In this document: positions 46,917 through 59,750 of the stretch, in pieces
How positions within the stretch are numbered: position 1 is the stretch's first letter
Layout of the letters: the number at the start of each line of letters is the position of its first letter
NCBI RefSeq assembly: GCF_038396675.1
Contig: NC_088921.1
Span: forward strand, 48,056,001-48,120,000
Direction: 5' to 3'
Origin: Hydra vulgaris
Taxonomy: Eukaryota; Cnidaria; Hydrozoa; Anthoathecata; Hydridae
Length of the DNA stretch: 64,000 nt
Translations under genes and position numbers: made by a program
The notes under the pieces: generated by a model
Seen by the model: only the letters and a program-made list of their open reading frames with translations
Databases searched by the model: none
Told to the model about the DNA's origin: nothing

Positions 46917-47888
46917 CTAAAAAAATAACCATACGTTTTATTTTCTAGAATTTTAAACCTCTTAAGGGTTTATAAAATAAAAACATAAAAATGTAGTTTT
47001 TAAAAAAGAGTTGAACACACAAGAGTCTATTTTCAATGTGCTTTTCCTGAATGCGACCCCAATCAAAGATGTATGAAAGAAAAAATAACTAAAAATGATA
47101 AATTTTTTTTAGCGTAAAAAGAAATTTTAAAAATTAACAGCTTTATCATTATGACAAATAATATGACTTAAGGAAGTTGTTAGTGTCTATTTAATTAATG
47201 CACTTTAAAATTCTGAACATTTTTACAGAACTGTTGGATCTTAAGGTGGTTTATACTAATGAGAAACTGTTGTTGGTATTTTAGCTTTTTTTTATCATGA
47301 ATAACAAAATTGGTTATAAATTGTTTATTTTTCAATCTCAAGTTAATACTTAACACACCCAGACTAATAATTAATGTAAATGAAACTTCTGGCTAGCTCA
47401 ATACTGACAATACAATAAAAGCAAAATTAGCATTGAAAATATAATAAGATGAAAAGAAAATAATGGAAATAACGTGGGATAGTATCCCATTTTACCCCCA
47501 TTTAGGTATCTCATATTACCCCACTATATAGCACACTTCTAATTGTGTTTTTTTTTATGTACCACGTGGAATGGACAACCCTTAAAAGGTATTTTATGTT
47601 TAATAATTGGTCAGTTACTAATTAAATTCTGAATATAGTAAGATAGTTTACCATTTTATTTTGGCCTCCTGTAACAAAGTCGATGTTATGTAAGGTTCAC
47701 TGGTGAAAACTTGCAAGACTTTTTTCAGACGCAAATAATTCGAAAGAGAACAACTTATGCTTGCAGAAGTAACTTCCTGACCTTCGCCTCGTTTCCAATT
47801 CAACAAATATTTTATAGCACTGACCTATAAGTAGATAATAGGGGTATCCCATATTACCCACTATCCCATATTACCCAACTTTCCCCTA

Positions 47889-48779
47889 CATTTTTCTATG
47901 CAAGAACTGTTGTCTCATCAGCTTCTCTTAGCACTGCCTCCACTACTAAGAATAAATCTTTTGCTTGCCTTGCAACTACAAATTCTAGTAGTTTTGACAG
48001 TACTTTTACAAGTGCATCTCTTGCTGATCCTGTCACTACTGCTACTAATTAACTTTTGTTGATTCTGCATTTACTGTTATTTTGGCAATCTTTAGCTTGC
48101 TATAATGCTTTATAAAGATCTGATGCTATATAAATTTTGTTTAATAAAACCAAACTTTGTTTTGTACTTTCTGTAACTTTCCGTATCTCGTAGGCATTTG
48201 AAAATATTATATTTGAAGGCCATATCTGACTTCACATTAAAAAAACATTTTTAAATGATAAATTACTTCAGAAATCTTATAAAAATATAAGAGAAATTAC
48301 GTGAAAAAATAGGAATTGGTACCCAATCTGTTGAGTAACTTAAATTATATAGAAATGTTCTGAATACTATCAGATTTATGTTGTTGTATTTACATTATTT
48401 AAGCAATTTACATCCAATATACAGTAGGGTAGGTCATATTTTTAATTTTTCTGGTTTTTGTATCGTTACTAGTGGAAAAATTTACTGCACTATATAATAT
48501 GAAAAATATTAGCCTTTTTGAATTTAGTTTAAAGGGGGCAACTTTTGCTTATATTATATGGGTATGATATTCACTGTTATTCGCCTACATATCACCTAAA
48601 AGTAAGTAAAAACACCATGCAAAGGTCAATAGCTACACTTGTATACTAAAAAAAAAAAAGTGAAAATGCAAAATCCTTATATAAAATCCTTTTAGCTGTT
48701 TAATTTTGGATTTGCGTTTCGAGTTTGGATTCCACGGTGTTTTTCTTAGGTTGTTTTTTCATAGGATTTTGTATACTCT
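47889..48779. other. Right flank of the pogo element; possible exon b 3' UTR
   Basis: Begins with a stretch containing AATAAA at 47951-47956. A Ser/Thr-rich frame runs through it to about 48050 (STASTTKNKSFACLATTNSS) and stops; I do not call it coding. The rest is AT-rich with nothing recognised. Confidence 0.35.
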
Positions 48780-50940
48780 AGATACATCTTTGACTAAACG
48801 TTCAACATTTTGAAAATGACATGGAATTCAGGAACTTGAAGAATACCATTTGTAACATTGATTAAGATGTCTTTATTGTTTACTTCAGATCAAATCGGAG
48901 AGAGATCTTAACATTTGACCAGTCGATCATTTCCAAATATAAGGAAGCATGAAAATTGAGAGAAACCTTTTGTAGATAGAAAACACGTACATCATTAGTA
49001 TTCTCTTCTTTTCTACATGTAATAATTTTCTTTGCTGTATAGACTGCTTTTTCTTGCCTATATCCATTATGGCTGACAATAAAAGAATTTCAGGTCGAGC
49101 AAAATAGCAATTTCTTTTAATTTGCAATACTTTCAGGGTGATTGCTGTTGTATTAGGATGATTAAGAATCCGAACGCATTTCATAATCATGAAAAAATTC
49201 CGTGCTCCTTAAACGCATTTCCATTTTTTTTAAATTAAAAACCAGAAGAAGCAGTAAACTTTGATAATGTAATCAACAATTTTTAACAGACTTGTTGTGG
49301 GTGTTGTGGTATAACCGAAGCAGGTGATTGGCAAATGTGAGCCGCCTAGCATAATTGAGATTTCCGGAAGAAGTATTTGTGAAACATTTCTTCCTTTCTA
49401 CATCCAAATTTTAGAATTCTCGAATAACAGCATTACATGCTTTAAAAATTTCATGCTTTAAGGAGGTATTTCTGATCTTTACTGAAATCACGAATGACGT
49501 CATCAAGCATTCCAATGTTCACTCCATTTAGACTGGGCAACTATTAGTACAAATTTACTAAGTTAACTACCAGTAGAAAATGAACATCGAAAGATAGTTG
49601 TTCACCAAGAATGAATTTGAATGCAGTAGGAATAGATGTACCACAATCAAGTGCAGTAAAAATTGCTCTGAGAGGCAGCTCATTTAAATGAAGCAAACAA
49701 ATACACCATTGAAGAGGTCTGCCAATGCAAGTTTTAAGTAAACGAATGATACCATTTTTCGAACCGGTGTTTACATCGGTACCATCACAAACAACACTCT
49801 GTAAAGTCACAAGAAAATTTCTGTCATTTAAAACTGAAATGATTTCCTTCGCAACATTAACTGCTTTACCACTTTGTGGTCACAGTAGACGCAGTTGAGA
49901 TATGAGCAGATAATGTAATAATTTTCTTTGATGGAAGCGAGCCTGCTAACTTTACCATTGCCTTGTTCCACTAAACTTTTGTCTGTATGGCCATCAAAAC
50001 CAACTCCAATGATTTCTGTGGCCAATCCTGCATGTTCTTTGACATGTTTTTTGTCACAACAGGTTTCTTTGTCTTTTTAATTTTGCTTGATCCAATATGT
50101 AATGTGGTGAATCAAATTATATATCTTTTAGACAAGCGTACACAAATTTGTATATATCTTGGTTGCTAACTCCTGTTTGTTCCACTATTTGACAGAGTTC
50201 TTTGTACTGAAATAAATTGTGATATTTATGGATCATGTCCATTATACAAGCTGTCTTATGAATCTCGTGTAGTGAGCAAATCTTTATCACTCTTGCATCA
50301 CAAGTTATTGTCGATGACGAAGCTTTTCATGTTGCTGCATTCTTTTTCCAAACTGAATTTCCCGTTCTTTAAGAGTTTTCTGCTTTTGGAGCCGTTCTGT
50401 TTCTTCTTGGTCATTCTGGCCAATGTTCATTTTACAATTACTCTTTTGATCTAGCCAAAATTCATACTCCTTTAAAAGAACTTTTCATGAAACAATGGCA
50501 GTTTGACCGGTCCCTGATACCACAATAAACATATTTGCAACGACAAATGTTAAATACTTTATTTAACGAACCAAGTTGGCACTGAAACGTAGATGAATTC
50601 CTTTTTTCATTGACATATTTTTTCAACCTTTTTGTATTAGTAACCAATTTATCCAAGCTTTTCAAAATGTTGTTATATGAAATCGTTGAAAACCTCGCAC
50701 TCGACCATATGTTTAATAAATCATCAGCAACTATCTTATTTACGTCTCTGATTGATGGTTCTTCAGAGTTTAAGGATTGTGAGAAAATCTTTGCGTGTCA
50801 GATGTATAGATAATGCTTAAAGACTTCTGCTTTTGTTGGCAATTGGCTTTCTGGAAATTTACAAAGTTGACCAAATACTGAGTGTTCAGTGTCACTTGGT
50901 TTGGATAAACTTTTTCTCCGAGTTCATTATGCAATCTAAA
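48780..50940 (-). pseudogene. Pseudogene of an unnamed recurrent family (GCDGTxVNTG type)
   Basis: Minus-strand pieces in order: RHAKIFSQSLNSEEPSIRDV near 50.8 kb; SLDKLVTNTKRLKKYVNEKR; EIIGVGFDGHTDKSLVEQGN at about 50.0 kb; VVCDGTDVNTGSKNGIIRLL, then RPLQWCICLLHLNELPLRAI, at 49.7-49.8 kb; and a tail reaching 48.9 kb. I recall this set of motifs from many predicted proteins in cnidarians and arthropods without an assigned domain. Two Asp-containing motifs (F-D-G and C-D-G-T) could be part of an RNase H-like transposase fold; that is a guess. Several frameshifts. Confidence 0.55.
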
Positions 50941-51229
50941 AAGGGTAAAAAAGAAAAATTATTTAAAAAACAATAAATAAATAAAAAAGTATCATATTCT
51001 CTTGTAAATATCCTACAAATCAGTACACAAACATTCAAACAATCCTACAATGCGTTAAACTTTATTATTCACAACCAGCTTCATATGGCGTATATCTATG
51101 TCTATGTAAAAAGTTAATTTAAGTAAATTTAGAAATAATTTTTTTGCAATAAGCTTTGTAATTACTATTTTCACTGCTATTATATATATATATATTTACA
51201 TTTACCTTTTTTTTACTTTTTATATTTTT
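50941..51229. other. AT-rich spacer
   Basis: Short TA run near 51180; nothing else seen. Confidence 0.4.
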
Positions 51230-51400
51230 TATTTATTGCAATCATTTTTACAAACTAAGAATATGCAGCTTTGCTTGCCGTTTAAACGACGATATTCCAT
51301 TCAAGTCTTTTAATATTTGATTTTTCAAGTTTTTCCATGTTTTTGGGCCTTGTGACAAAATTGATAATTCAGAACACAGATTATTAGTTAAGTTTAGCGT
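51230..51400 (-). pseudogene. LINE C-terminal tail relic
   Basis: The minus strand reads LCSELSILSQGPKTWKNLKN, then QILKDLNGISSFKRQAKLHI. It matches the tail at 59.64-59.75 kb (GPSIWNRFQNKNIKDLKSIS). Only the tail is present. Confidence 0.6.
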
Positions 51401-52429
51401 TGTGTAAATTATGAACAATCCCAAATTAGAAATTAAAGTAATCGTAAAAAAATGCGCGATTTTTAACGCGCTTCTTTAGTGACATCTAACACGTACGAGT
51501 ATATTTCACCAACCTTACAGACCAGCGAGTGAGTAAAAATAAGTAAAGTAAAATTGAAGTTAGAAATTAGAACCAATATACCTAACTATGGATAAAGTTA
51601 ATTCAATAAAACTTGAAATATTCCGTTTGAATTAAGAGTGAGTTCAAACTAGTTAGAAAAGCATTATTTAAAAAGTTCAAAAAAAAGTTATCCCTCTAAG
51701 TGTTTAAGGAAGCTTGAATTTTCATCGTTTTCTTATTAATTTCATATTATAGCAACTTTTTGTAGTAGTGACAATAAATTATAAAATATAACACACCCTA
51801 ATGTACAACGTACTTATACATGGGGCCGTTGATAAACATATCTCCCACATAAAAATTTGAATCTCCGTATGTTTAAAGTTACTTTTTTTACTAGAAAGGA
51901 GTCATAGTAAGAACAATACAGCTAAGAATACAGGATAAGTGACACTCAAAAGTAAAATTGTGGAATCCATAAAAATCATTACTACAGAATCTTGAAAAGT
52001 TTTATTGTAAAGAGACAGATTGGTGCAACCCTCTTCTTGATAACCCCTTCCCCCTCCTAGTTTAAGTAAGTTGTCTATGTCCATGCATTACATGCCATTT
52101 AGTGTTTTTTGCATTACATGTTGTTAAGCGTTATTTAGATATCTTTATTGTTCACTCCGATGTCCACTCTAGCCTGAAAGAGCACCATTTGTGAGGAAAA
52201 CTATAAAAATCTATTTACTAAATACTTTTTTGATTGTGTTTATTTCAACCCGATAAATAGAATGATGAGGACTTTAATCAGGTATTTTGGTTAATATTGA
52301 ACAAAAATAACGTATGAAATGGAATTGTTTTCAATATATCTTTTATAACTTCAAAAAAAAAAAAAAACTGAGGCAAATATAGACTTATAACAAAAATGCA
52401 TGTATGGTTTATTAATATTCTTAAAGTCA
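51401..52429. other. AT-rich stretch, nothing recognised
   Basis: No gene or element supported. Confidence 0.4.
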
Positions 52430-52690
52430 CAAATTGTTAAAACCTCATTCAACATTTACCGACGGAACAGAACCAATACTCAACTGCTTTTGTAGACCAA
52501 AAACCTCCAATTACACCGGGAGTCTAATCAAATATACAAACCACAAATTAATCAATAAAATCTATATTAACCATTACTTCTGCCATCATACAATTTTTTG
52601 CTTGTCGTCTTTCCAATGTTGCTTTGAACCTTGAACCTCTTAGTTTTGAGCCAGAGCTCTAACCATTACGCCGCAACTGCTATAGTTTAC
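52430..52690 (-). mobile_element. Possible third tRNA-headed SINE
   Basis: On the minus strand GTTGCGGCGTAATGGTTAGA (A box) is followed by a weak anticodon arm (loop CTCAAAA) and GGTTCAAGGTTC in the B-box place. The body has a block CCCGGTGTAATTGGAGG. There is no second copy in the window, so family status is unproven; a tRNA pseudogene is possible. Confidence 0.4.
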
Positions 52691-54654
52691 CGTCATCTTT
52701 TTCATCACTTCAGCTTCAGTTATCTTAAATTTATAATTTGGTGAATCTCTTTTGCCATAATCAGATTTTTGATGAAGTTTACCCAATTGTTCATTCTTCA
52801 TTGCAATATAAATGTTTTTGGAGTTTGTCTAATGCCAGATAGTTAACTCAACCACCAAAATTTTCATTTTACGGGCATGTAGGTAAGTATTTATTTCGTA
52901 TATTATAAAGAAGTCAAAAGTAGTTTAAAGCATTTATTTAAAATAATATTTAATCTAAAAACTAAAACTAAAATTGACACCATTATGGCTCACTATAAAT
53001 TATCTCGTTTATCTCTCTTTCTTTTTTTTTTAGTTTTATTTCCTGAAACATACAGCGCTATGCTTACATTTAGTCTCTCTCAGTCGGAGGAGGTTTTCCA
53101 GCTTTTTTTTGTTTATGTATAAAATTAAAAAATTTAATTTTTTAAGTTTTTTTTGAAATTCTATGTTGCTCTTTGGCTTTTATTTCTTGGTGCAATACAA
53201 ATTTAGCCGAAATATTGAATAATTATTTTTAATAAATTATCATATATGATGAAACGTGAACTATTTTTTTTTTGTAAAAATATATAAGTGTTTTAAATAA
53301 AGACAGTTTAAGCCGAAATTTTTGAGCTATAGCTCCTAGATTTTGCAGTTTTTTCCATTTATTTTTGCTTGTGAAAATAAACAGTTAAACGGTTGTGAAA
53401 ACATAGACATAAAAACTTATTAAAATTATCAGTTTGGAGCATAAATTGATAGTATTTCCATGAGAATTGACAAGTATTGCTATGAAAATTGCTAGATATT
53501 TTAATATTTTTCCAAAAAAAAACTAAAGTATTCAATTTACATAGACAAGCTACATTTTTTTTAAATGAAGTTACAAATATTGAGTTGGTTTTTTACTATT
53601 AACTTTAAAGATGTCTTAGCAATTTGCAATCGTAAAACACTTGGGTTTTGGAAGTACAAATTTGAAAAAACTAAAGTAGATTAAAAATTGCTAACCTCCA
53701 TTACAGAGACAAAATTCAAACAGTAACACTCTTGAATTTTTAGAACTGATATTTTTCGGAACAGTCACAAATAAAATGCTTTTTCTAAAACAAAATTTTA
53801 TTTTCCGTCATTAAATGCTGCAAAACTTGTTTGATCACATTAAAATTAATAATTTTTTCTGCACGGGAAACCTATAGAATAGCTGGAACCTTTGCTTGAA
53901 ATTAATCAAAAGTCAACAATGTCAACAAACACAGCTTTCTCTTATAAATGGCTACAGTCAAGATGCGTTCACATCTTCCTAAAGGTGAATGTTTGTGTAA
54001 ACAATTATTTTCCTCTACATAAGTGGACATATCTTTACTGATAATGTACTTTAAATGTTTTGTTTAGTCGTCAAATGGGTAGTACTAGTATATGTTTACA
54101 AGCAATATAAAACTTGAAACAAGGTATTGTATAGGAGACCCATCCGTCCTGATTTAGACATTACAGTTACGTTTTTTGAACTCATGTCCACTGTGGATCT
54201 TTTAGGACAAAATGGACCGATATATCTGTAATAAATTTGATAAATTTTTGAGCTATAGCTCCTGGTTTATATAAACTTGATTTATCCATTTTAGTCATGT
54301 GACAGAAAACGGAACATTATTTTTTTTTCAAAAATTTCTTTTGTTATTAGTTAAGTGCGTTTTGTATGATACTTAAATGTGTTCAGTAATCAAATGTAAT
54401 TTTTTTTTTAAGCTTTCGCAAAAAAATTTCAATGAACTTTTGTTGTTCATTTATTTTTTTGTTTGTAGGTTTTTTATTTCCAAAAAGTCTTTATATAATT
54501 TAGTCTCTATATCACTTATAGTTTTGGACTATATTAACTTTAATGATAATATTAACATAATCCGCGACAATTTTTTTAAAACCTTTTACCAAGTGTATGA
54601 TTCTAATTTTTCTTTAATTGAAATAGTTTAATACACTACTTGAATTACAAAACG
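52691..54654. other. AT-rich stretch, nothing recognised
   Basis: A short phrase, GAGCTATAGCTCCT, occurs at about 53325 and 54250, each beside AAATTTTTGAGC, perhaps two ends of a decayed element. An open frame at 54377-54631 has no domain. Confidence 0.4.
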
Positions 54655-56300
54655 TCTCAAAAAATTGTAAAAAAATTAAGCAGAAGCTATACATTAAATA
54701 CTTAAAATCGAAATCAGAAAAACATAAACAAACTTATGAAACTTATAAAAATTTATTTAAAAAGCTTTGCAAAATGCAAAAACAATTACCACCCAAACTT
54801 GTTTAATAAATATAAGCACAACTCCAAACGCGTCCAGCAAATTATGAAAGAGGTGTCTGGAAAACTTTAACCAAATACCAATTCACTCCCAAATTTTATA
54901 CAGATTGACGAAAAATTAATAAATGACTCAAATGAATTCAAGTTTAACATTTGAATTTAACAAGTTTTTCACCACTTTCGGGACGAAATTAGGCAATAGT
55001 ATTTCATTCATTAAAGATAAATCTGTTGATGAGTTCGAAATACCAATAAACTTTTATCTAAATTTTACTGAGTTAACTTTTAATGAACTTGAAGTTGCGT
55101 ATAAGTCATTAAAAGGAAATAAAGCAACTGGATATGATGGTATTAAAACAAATATTTTGATTGGTTCCTACGATGTTATGAAAGATATTTTTTATAAAAT
55201 CTTCAGAACATCTATTGCACAAGGGTATTTCCATTTAAACTAAAAATAACTCCAATCTTTAAAACAGGGGATCGTAAAAATATAAAAAATTATCGCCCTA
55301 TTTCAGTTCTTTCAGTTTTTTCAAAAATTTTAGAAAGAATAATGTAAAACCGAATCTACTCATATCTTCTTGAAAATGAAATACGAAAACCAATTTGGTT
55401 TTAAAAATGAATAATTCAACCGAGCATGCCTTACGCGCATGCTCAGTTGAGTTATTCTTTTTTAATAACTGACTTATTTAAAGGCTCTTGTTTTACACTA
55501 GGAGTGTTTATTGGTTTGTCTAAAGCATTTGATACCGTCAATCATCAAATCCTGTTAAAAAAACCAATATCGTATGGTATTAAAGATAAAATCCTGTCAT
55601 GGTTCAAAAGTTATCTTACAAACCGTAAACAGTTTATTTATAATAAAGGTTCTATATCTCATCTATTAACGAATATAACATGTAGAGTCCCACAAGAATC
55701 CATACTTGGTCCACTTATTTTTTTGATATACATAAATGATCTTCATAAATCATCAAACTTATCAACAATAAATTTACAGATGACACAAATTTATTTTTGT
55801 TTCATTAAGATATTAATATGCTTTTTACTGATATGACAAATGAATTAAAAAAAGTTTCTGTTTGGTTTAAACAAAATAGATTGTCTCTAAATATAAAAAA
55901 GAACTAAATGGAGGTATTATCAATATGATTTCTTAAAGAAATCATATTGATAATACCTCCAATAAAATTGCTAAATGCATCGGAATTCTCTATAAAGCAA
56001 GAAATATATTAAGTAAACACCAGTTAACACAACTATATTATTCATTTATACATTGTCATAAAAATTACGCAAATATGAGGAAGCACCCATGGAACAAAGC
56101 TAAAATCTCTTTATTTTAATAAAAAACTAGCAGCTCGCGCAATAAATTTTAAAAGCCGTTTTTTTTCATACGAAACGACTTTTTAAAGAAACAAATATTT
56201 AAAATGTATATCAAAAAAAAAAATTCTGTTTAATCATGAATTATTTTTTGAAACCTTTGGTAAATCAGGTTGTATAGTAACTTTTAGTTGTTATTGTTAT
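54655..56300 (+). pseudogene. APE-type LINE, reverse-transcriptase relic
   Basis: Plus-strand order: linker KQTYETYKNLFKKL; MKEVSGKL; FNKFFTTFGTKLGNSI; KSLKGNKATGYDGI (fingers); a broken NYRPISVLSVFSKILERIM; FIGLSKAFDTVNHQIL (motif A, with Gly for the usual Asp of F-I-D-L); VPQESILGPLIFLIYINDL; TDDTN in a shifted frame; WFKQNRLSLNIKKN; then a perfect 51-bp palindrome (55910-55960); and a thumb remnant. It belongs to the same broad group as the 33.6 kb LINE but is much more decayed. Confidence 0.85.
55910..55960. repeat. Perfect 51-bp palindrome
   Basis: 25-bp arms (first arm starts GGAGGTATTATCAATATGAT) around a single A. It lies inside the reverse transcriptase relic and breaks the frame. 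A second, smaller inverted pair with one mismatch lies at 55417-55452 (CAACCGAGCATGC / GCATGCTCAGTTG). Confidence 0.95.
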
Positions 56301-56897
56301 TGTTTCATCATAAACAAAACAAAAAAACTTAAATTTTTTTTTTTGTAAAGTTTCAATATTAGGGTTGATTAGGGTAATATGTGATTACTATGCTTTGTTT
56401 TTATTCGAAAAGCAATTAAAACCACTGCTATTTTAGGACTTTAAACTAGGCAATTTCAATGAAAAACACTGGGTATTTTGAGCATGCTCATACTACACAA
56501 AAATGGCATCTTTAAATAATGTCAAAACTATATGCTTCTATGCATTGTTTTTCGAACAAAAAGGGATTGGATTTTTAGTTAACCTATTTTTCTATATGAA
56601 AAAATTGATTTTATTGTTTTAAAACCAAAATTTCGCCCCACAGATTTATTCATGCATGATGATATTATTTTAACAACGCAAAAAATTTAACAGCTTTTTA
56701 ATTAGATGATACCCACTAATTACTGCATATAGATTTACGCTAATTGTACTGATTCCTGTTATCACCACATCAAGTTGATTCAAAAAATGCAAAGCAACTT
56801 TAACTTTACTGCTTACATCTAAGAAATCTTTAAATATGCTCATATTACCAAGGTGCTCATACTAATCTAATCTACCCTATTTGCATTATGTTTGTAT

Positions 56898-57075
56898 TGA
56901 AGGGGTCGTCCATAAATTACGTCACGCTTTTTTGTGGAGAAGTTATTGGTTTTGTGATGGCTTATACAGAACTTATTACTTTTGTTGTTAATTCTTGTTA
57001 CTTTTGTTGTTAACCCTGAAGAGAAAAGGGGCGGGGAAGGATCTAAACGGTCAAAAATTGCGTGACTTAGTTTGT
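56898..57075. mobile_element. MITE-like element, GTCGTCCATAAATTACG end
   Basis: GGGGTCGTCCATAAATTACG followed by TCACGC on the left; AAAATTGCGTGACTTAG on the right. GTCACGC and GCGTGAC are mirrored. A related left end occurs at 62.32 kb. About 180 bp with no coding capacity. Confidence 0.5.
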
Positions 57076-57559
57076 ATATTGAAAATATCTGTGTGAACGT
57101 ACACAACAATGAAAATGAGGGCATATATTTTTGCGCAGTCAACGTGTTAACAACCCTTAATGTTATTTTGATAAAGTAATGATATTTATTTGACATATTA
57201 TGATAATTTAATGTTAATTCTTAAATAAGACTAGGGAACACATTGAAATAATTTTTCTGTTGACTTTTTAGTACGTTGATTCCAAATTTACCATAACTTT
57301 TTTCCAGCATGTAAAATAGTTTTTGAACAGCTTATCTACAGATAAGAAAAACTCCATTGTTTAGCTGTAATAAGGCCTAGTTTACATTAAACAAGTTTAG
57401 CTGTCTTTTGAAAAACAAAACGTTGCTATATCTTTGGCTGCTTCACGATTCAAAGTCAGAGGAAAAACATCAGTGCATTTGTCAAACAAGCATATTTTGC
57501 ATATTTTAAAATAAAACTTGGCAATCAAGACATGCTAAAATATGCAAGCAGTTTAAAAT
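57076..57559. other. AT-rich spacer
   Basis: Nothing recognised. Confidence 0.35.
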
Positions 57560-58260
57560 TCTTGAGCGTTCAGTTCAGGGGATTTGATCAGCATAAGTTA
57601 AACAATTTGACACTTAAAACTCACTTGAAAAAGAAGTGAAGGTATCATACTTTTGAACTAGAATAAGTCTAAATTTCTGCAGTACTTTAAAAGTAACAGA
57701 AACTTTGTATTTTGCAATAACATTCTTGGGCTACTAATGAAATTAGAGCTTTCAATCTACAACCCAGATGAATGGAGATTGTTTATTGATGGCTCGAAGT
57801 ATAGCTTGAATTATGTCTTTTTGAAAAATGGCAATTTATATGGCTCAGCCCTTACTGGGCATTTAATCATTCTTCGTTAAGAATATGGAGATGTATAGCT
57901 AGTCATTGTGCCATTGCAATACAGCTGGATTGACTAACTGGATTATCTGTGTTGATCTTAAAATGGTGGGCTTCCTTCTGGTCTAGCAACGTAGATACAC
58001 AAAGTATTCCTACTTCCTATGTATGTAGGGTAGCAGAGCCTGAGAGAAGCATACGATTGAGATAAATTTGCCTCCAAAACCAGATCTTAAACATGGAGAT
58101 CTTGACATTAAACATCAGCTATTTGTTGACAGAAAAATAACATATTCCCCCCTCTAGACATAACACTAGGTTTCATTAAGCATTTCCAACTGATGGTGGC
58201 TGTTTCAAATATATTAACTTGCAACTAATGGTGACTGTTTCAAATATGTTATCTTGCAAC
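57560..58260 (+). pseudogene. Pseudogene of an unnamed recurrent family (EWRLFIDGSKxSL type)
   Basis: Plus-strand pieces in order: LKFLSVQFRGFDQHKLNNLT; YFKSNRNFVFC-like; LGLLMKLELSIYNPDEWRLF, continuing I-D-G-S-K-Y-S-L-N-Y-V; KNGNLYGSALTGHL; a reading of V-D-L-K-M-V in a later frame; and NIFPPLDITLGFIKHF. I recall predicted proteins in cnidarians and arthropods with R-L-F-I-D-S-S-K-R-S-L-K, L-L-H-N-G-N and P-L-H-I-K-L-G-L-M-K in this order, with no named domain. The copy has many stops. The end holds two tandem copies of a roughly 36-bp block (58185-58262). Confidence 0.55.
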
Positions 58261-58302
58261 TTCCTGGACTTTTAATTGAAAAAATCAAGGCTGGTGTGCA
58301 GT

Positions 58303-58430
58303 GTCGGATCCAAAAATTTTTGATGTTTGAACAAACTCCAAACATTTGTATGTTTATGCTTATATCAGATAATGATGCTTTGCAAAAAAATGGCGATGAT
58401 TGGAGGCTGGGAAAAAAACCTTTACCATAA
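58303..58430 (-). repeat. Dispersed repeat shared with 42.5 kb; hAT-like start
   Basis: CAGTGTCGGATCCAAAAATT opens a block whose reverse complement matches 42450-42640 in several short words. The CAGTG start is compatible with hAT termini, but no second end was found. Confidence 0.45.
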
Positions 58431-59298
58431 CTATCTGCTGACAATTATCATAACATTAGCTAGGTTCTTTGTAAAAACATTATAGTGTTAAATAAACATT
58501 GCATTCTTGCCTGTTTCTTATTGATTTTCTTGTATTTAGATATTTGTATTTTTTGTAAAAAGCAAGCACATTTTGTAATTAGTACAAAACTTTTCGTATT
58601 TTTTCAAAAATAAAGATTCTCTGATTAAAACTCACCTTATAGAAAAATATTGAGATCAGTTTTGGATTACCCAACCAAAAATGAGTTAAATACGACCGTC
58701 AGACCTAAGTCAACAAAAGTAATCCTTAACGTAGTTTGAGGTTAATCTCAATTTAAATCCATTTGTTGATTACTTTTTTTGTGCTATGTTTTGTCAAAAA
58801 TTTATTTAACTTTGGAATATAGGATATATTTATTTGTATATATTTATTAATACTCAAGTGGTCCATTTATTAAAATAATTGACCCCGTTTTTAAAAATTG
58901 CATCATTAAAGTTTTTAACTTTATGGTCATTATAAAGAAACCAATTTATGATTAAATCTCTGATTAAAACTTTTTTAATGGTTTCTAGTAAAAAAAAACA
59001 GGCTCAGGTATTCGCTCACGCCATAAAGAGGCCAATAAAATCAACAATATAAATATTTTTTGGGTCGTTCGTTATTTAAAAAGATGTAAATTTTAGATTG
59101 CTGTCAGATCAAATCTAATCGTTTCTAAAACAATGCTCAAATCGTTAACTCCGCCAAGGCGCTTATTTTTTTCCCGCACCATGCAAGTTTTGTTAAAATA
59201 AGGAAGATGAAAATTTATTATAACTATTTTATAACTTTTATTTCGCTGATTAAGCAATTTTCATACCATCATGTAATAAAATAAATAATATTGTAAAC
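58431..59298. other. AT-rich stretch, nothing recognised
   Basis: No gene or element supported. Confidence 0.4.
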
Positions 59299-59493
<195 letters not shown>

Positions 59494-59629
59494 ATATATT
59501 ATAAAAAAATAAGTTCAATAACACAAAGCTCAAATTTTTTTTTTATTCTAAAATCGACAACAAAAATATAAAAACAAGTAAGAAGAAAAAAAATTCAAAA
59601 ATCTGAAAACAAATACTATAAACTATAAT

Positions 59630-59750
59630 ATATATGTCAGATTAAGAAGATGCATTTTAGTTTGCCGTTAAACGATGAAATGCTTTTTAGGTCTTTAATA
59701 TTTTTATTTTGGAAACGATTCCATATTGATGGACCACGGTTTGTAATAAA
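59630..59750 (-). pseudogene. LINE C-terminal tail, split by a younger LINE
   Basis: The minus strand reads FITNRGPSIWNRFQNKNIKD and LKSISSFNGKLKCIF, a LINE tail. It is cut by the poly-A end (T-run 59751-59769) of the LINE that follows upstream. Confidence 0.65.

Larger units (their letters stand above)
44590..47888 (-). mobile_element. pogo-type DNA transposon, full length, inactive
   Basis: Terminal repeats: left GGGGAAAGTGGGGTAATATG, right (reversed) GGGGAAAGTTGGGTAATATG, one mismatch. TA occurs at both ends (44590-44591, 47887-47888), the pogo/Tc1 target duplication. Further copies of TGGGGTAATATGGGA-like words lie just inside each end (44771-44815, 47470-47525, 47840-47865), probable transposase-binding repeats. 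Inside is a minus-strand transposase gene with a SINE in it. 3.3 kb in all. Confidence 0.9.

Noticed and set aside
47889-48052. Ser/Thr-rich coding exon
   Set aside because: Short, low-complexity, no clear splice partners; may be 3' UTR.
56867-57196. 109-codon open frame on the minus strand
   Set aside because: Overlaps the MITE-like element and has no recognisable domain.
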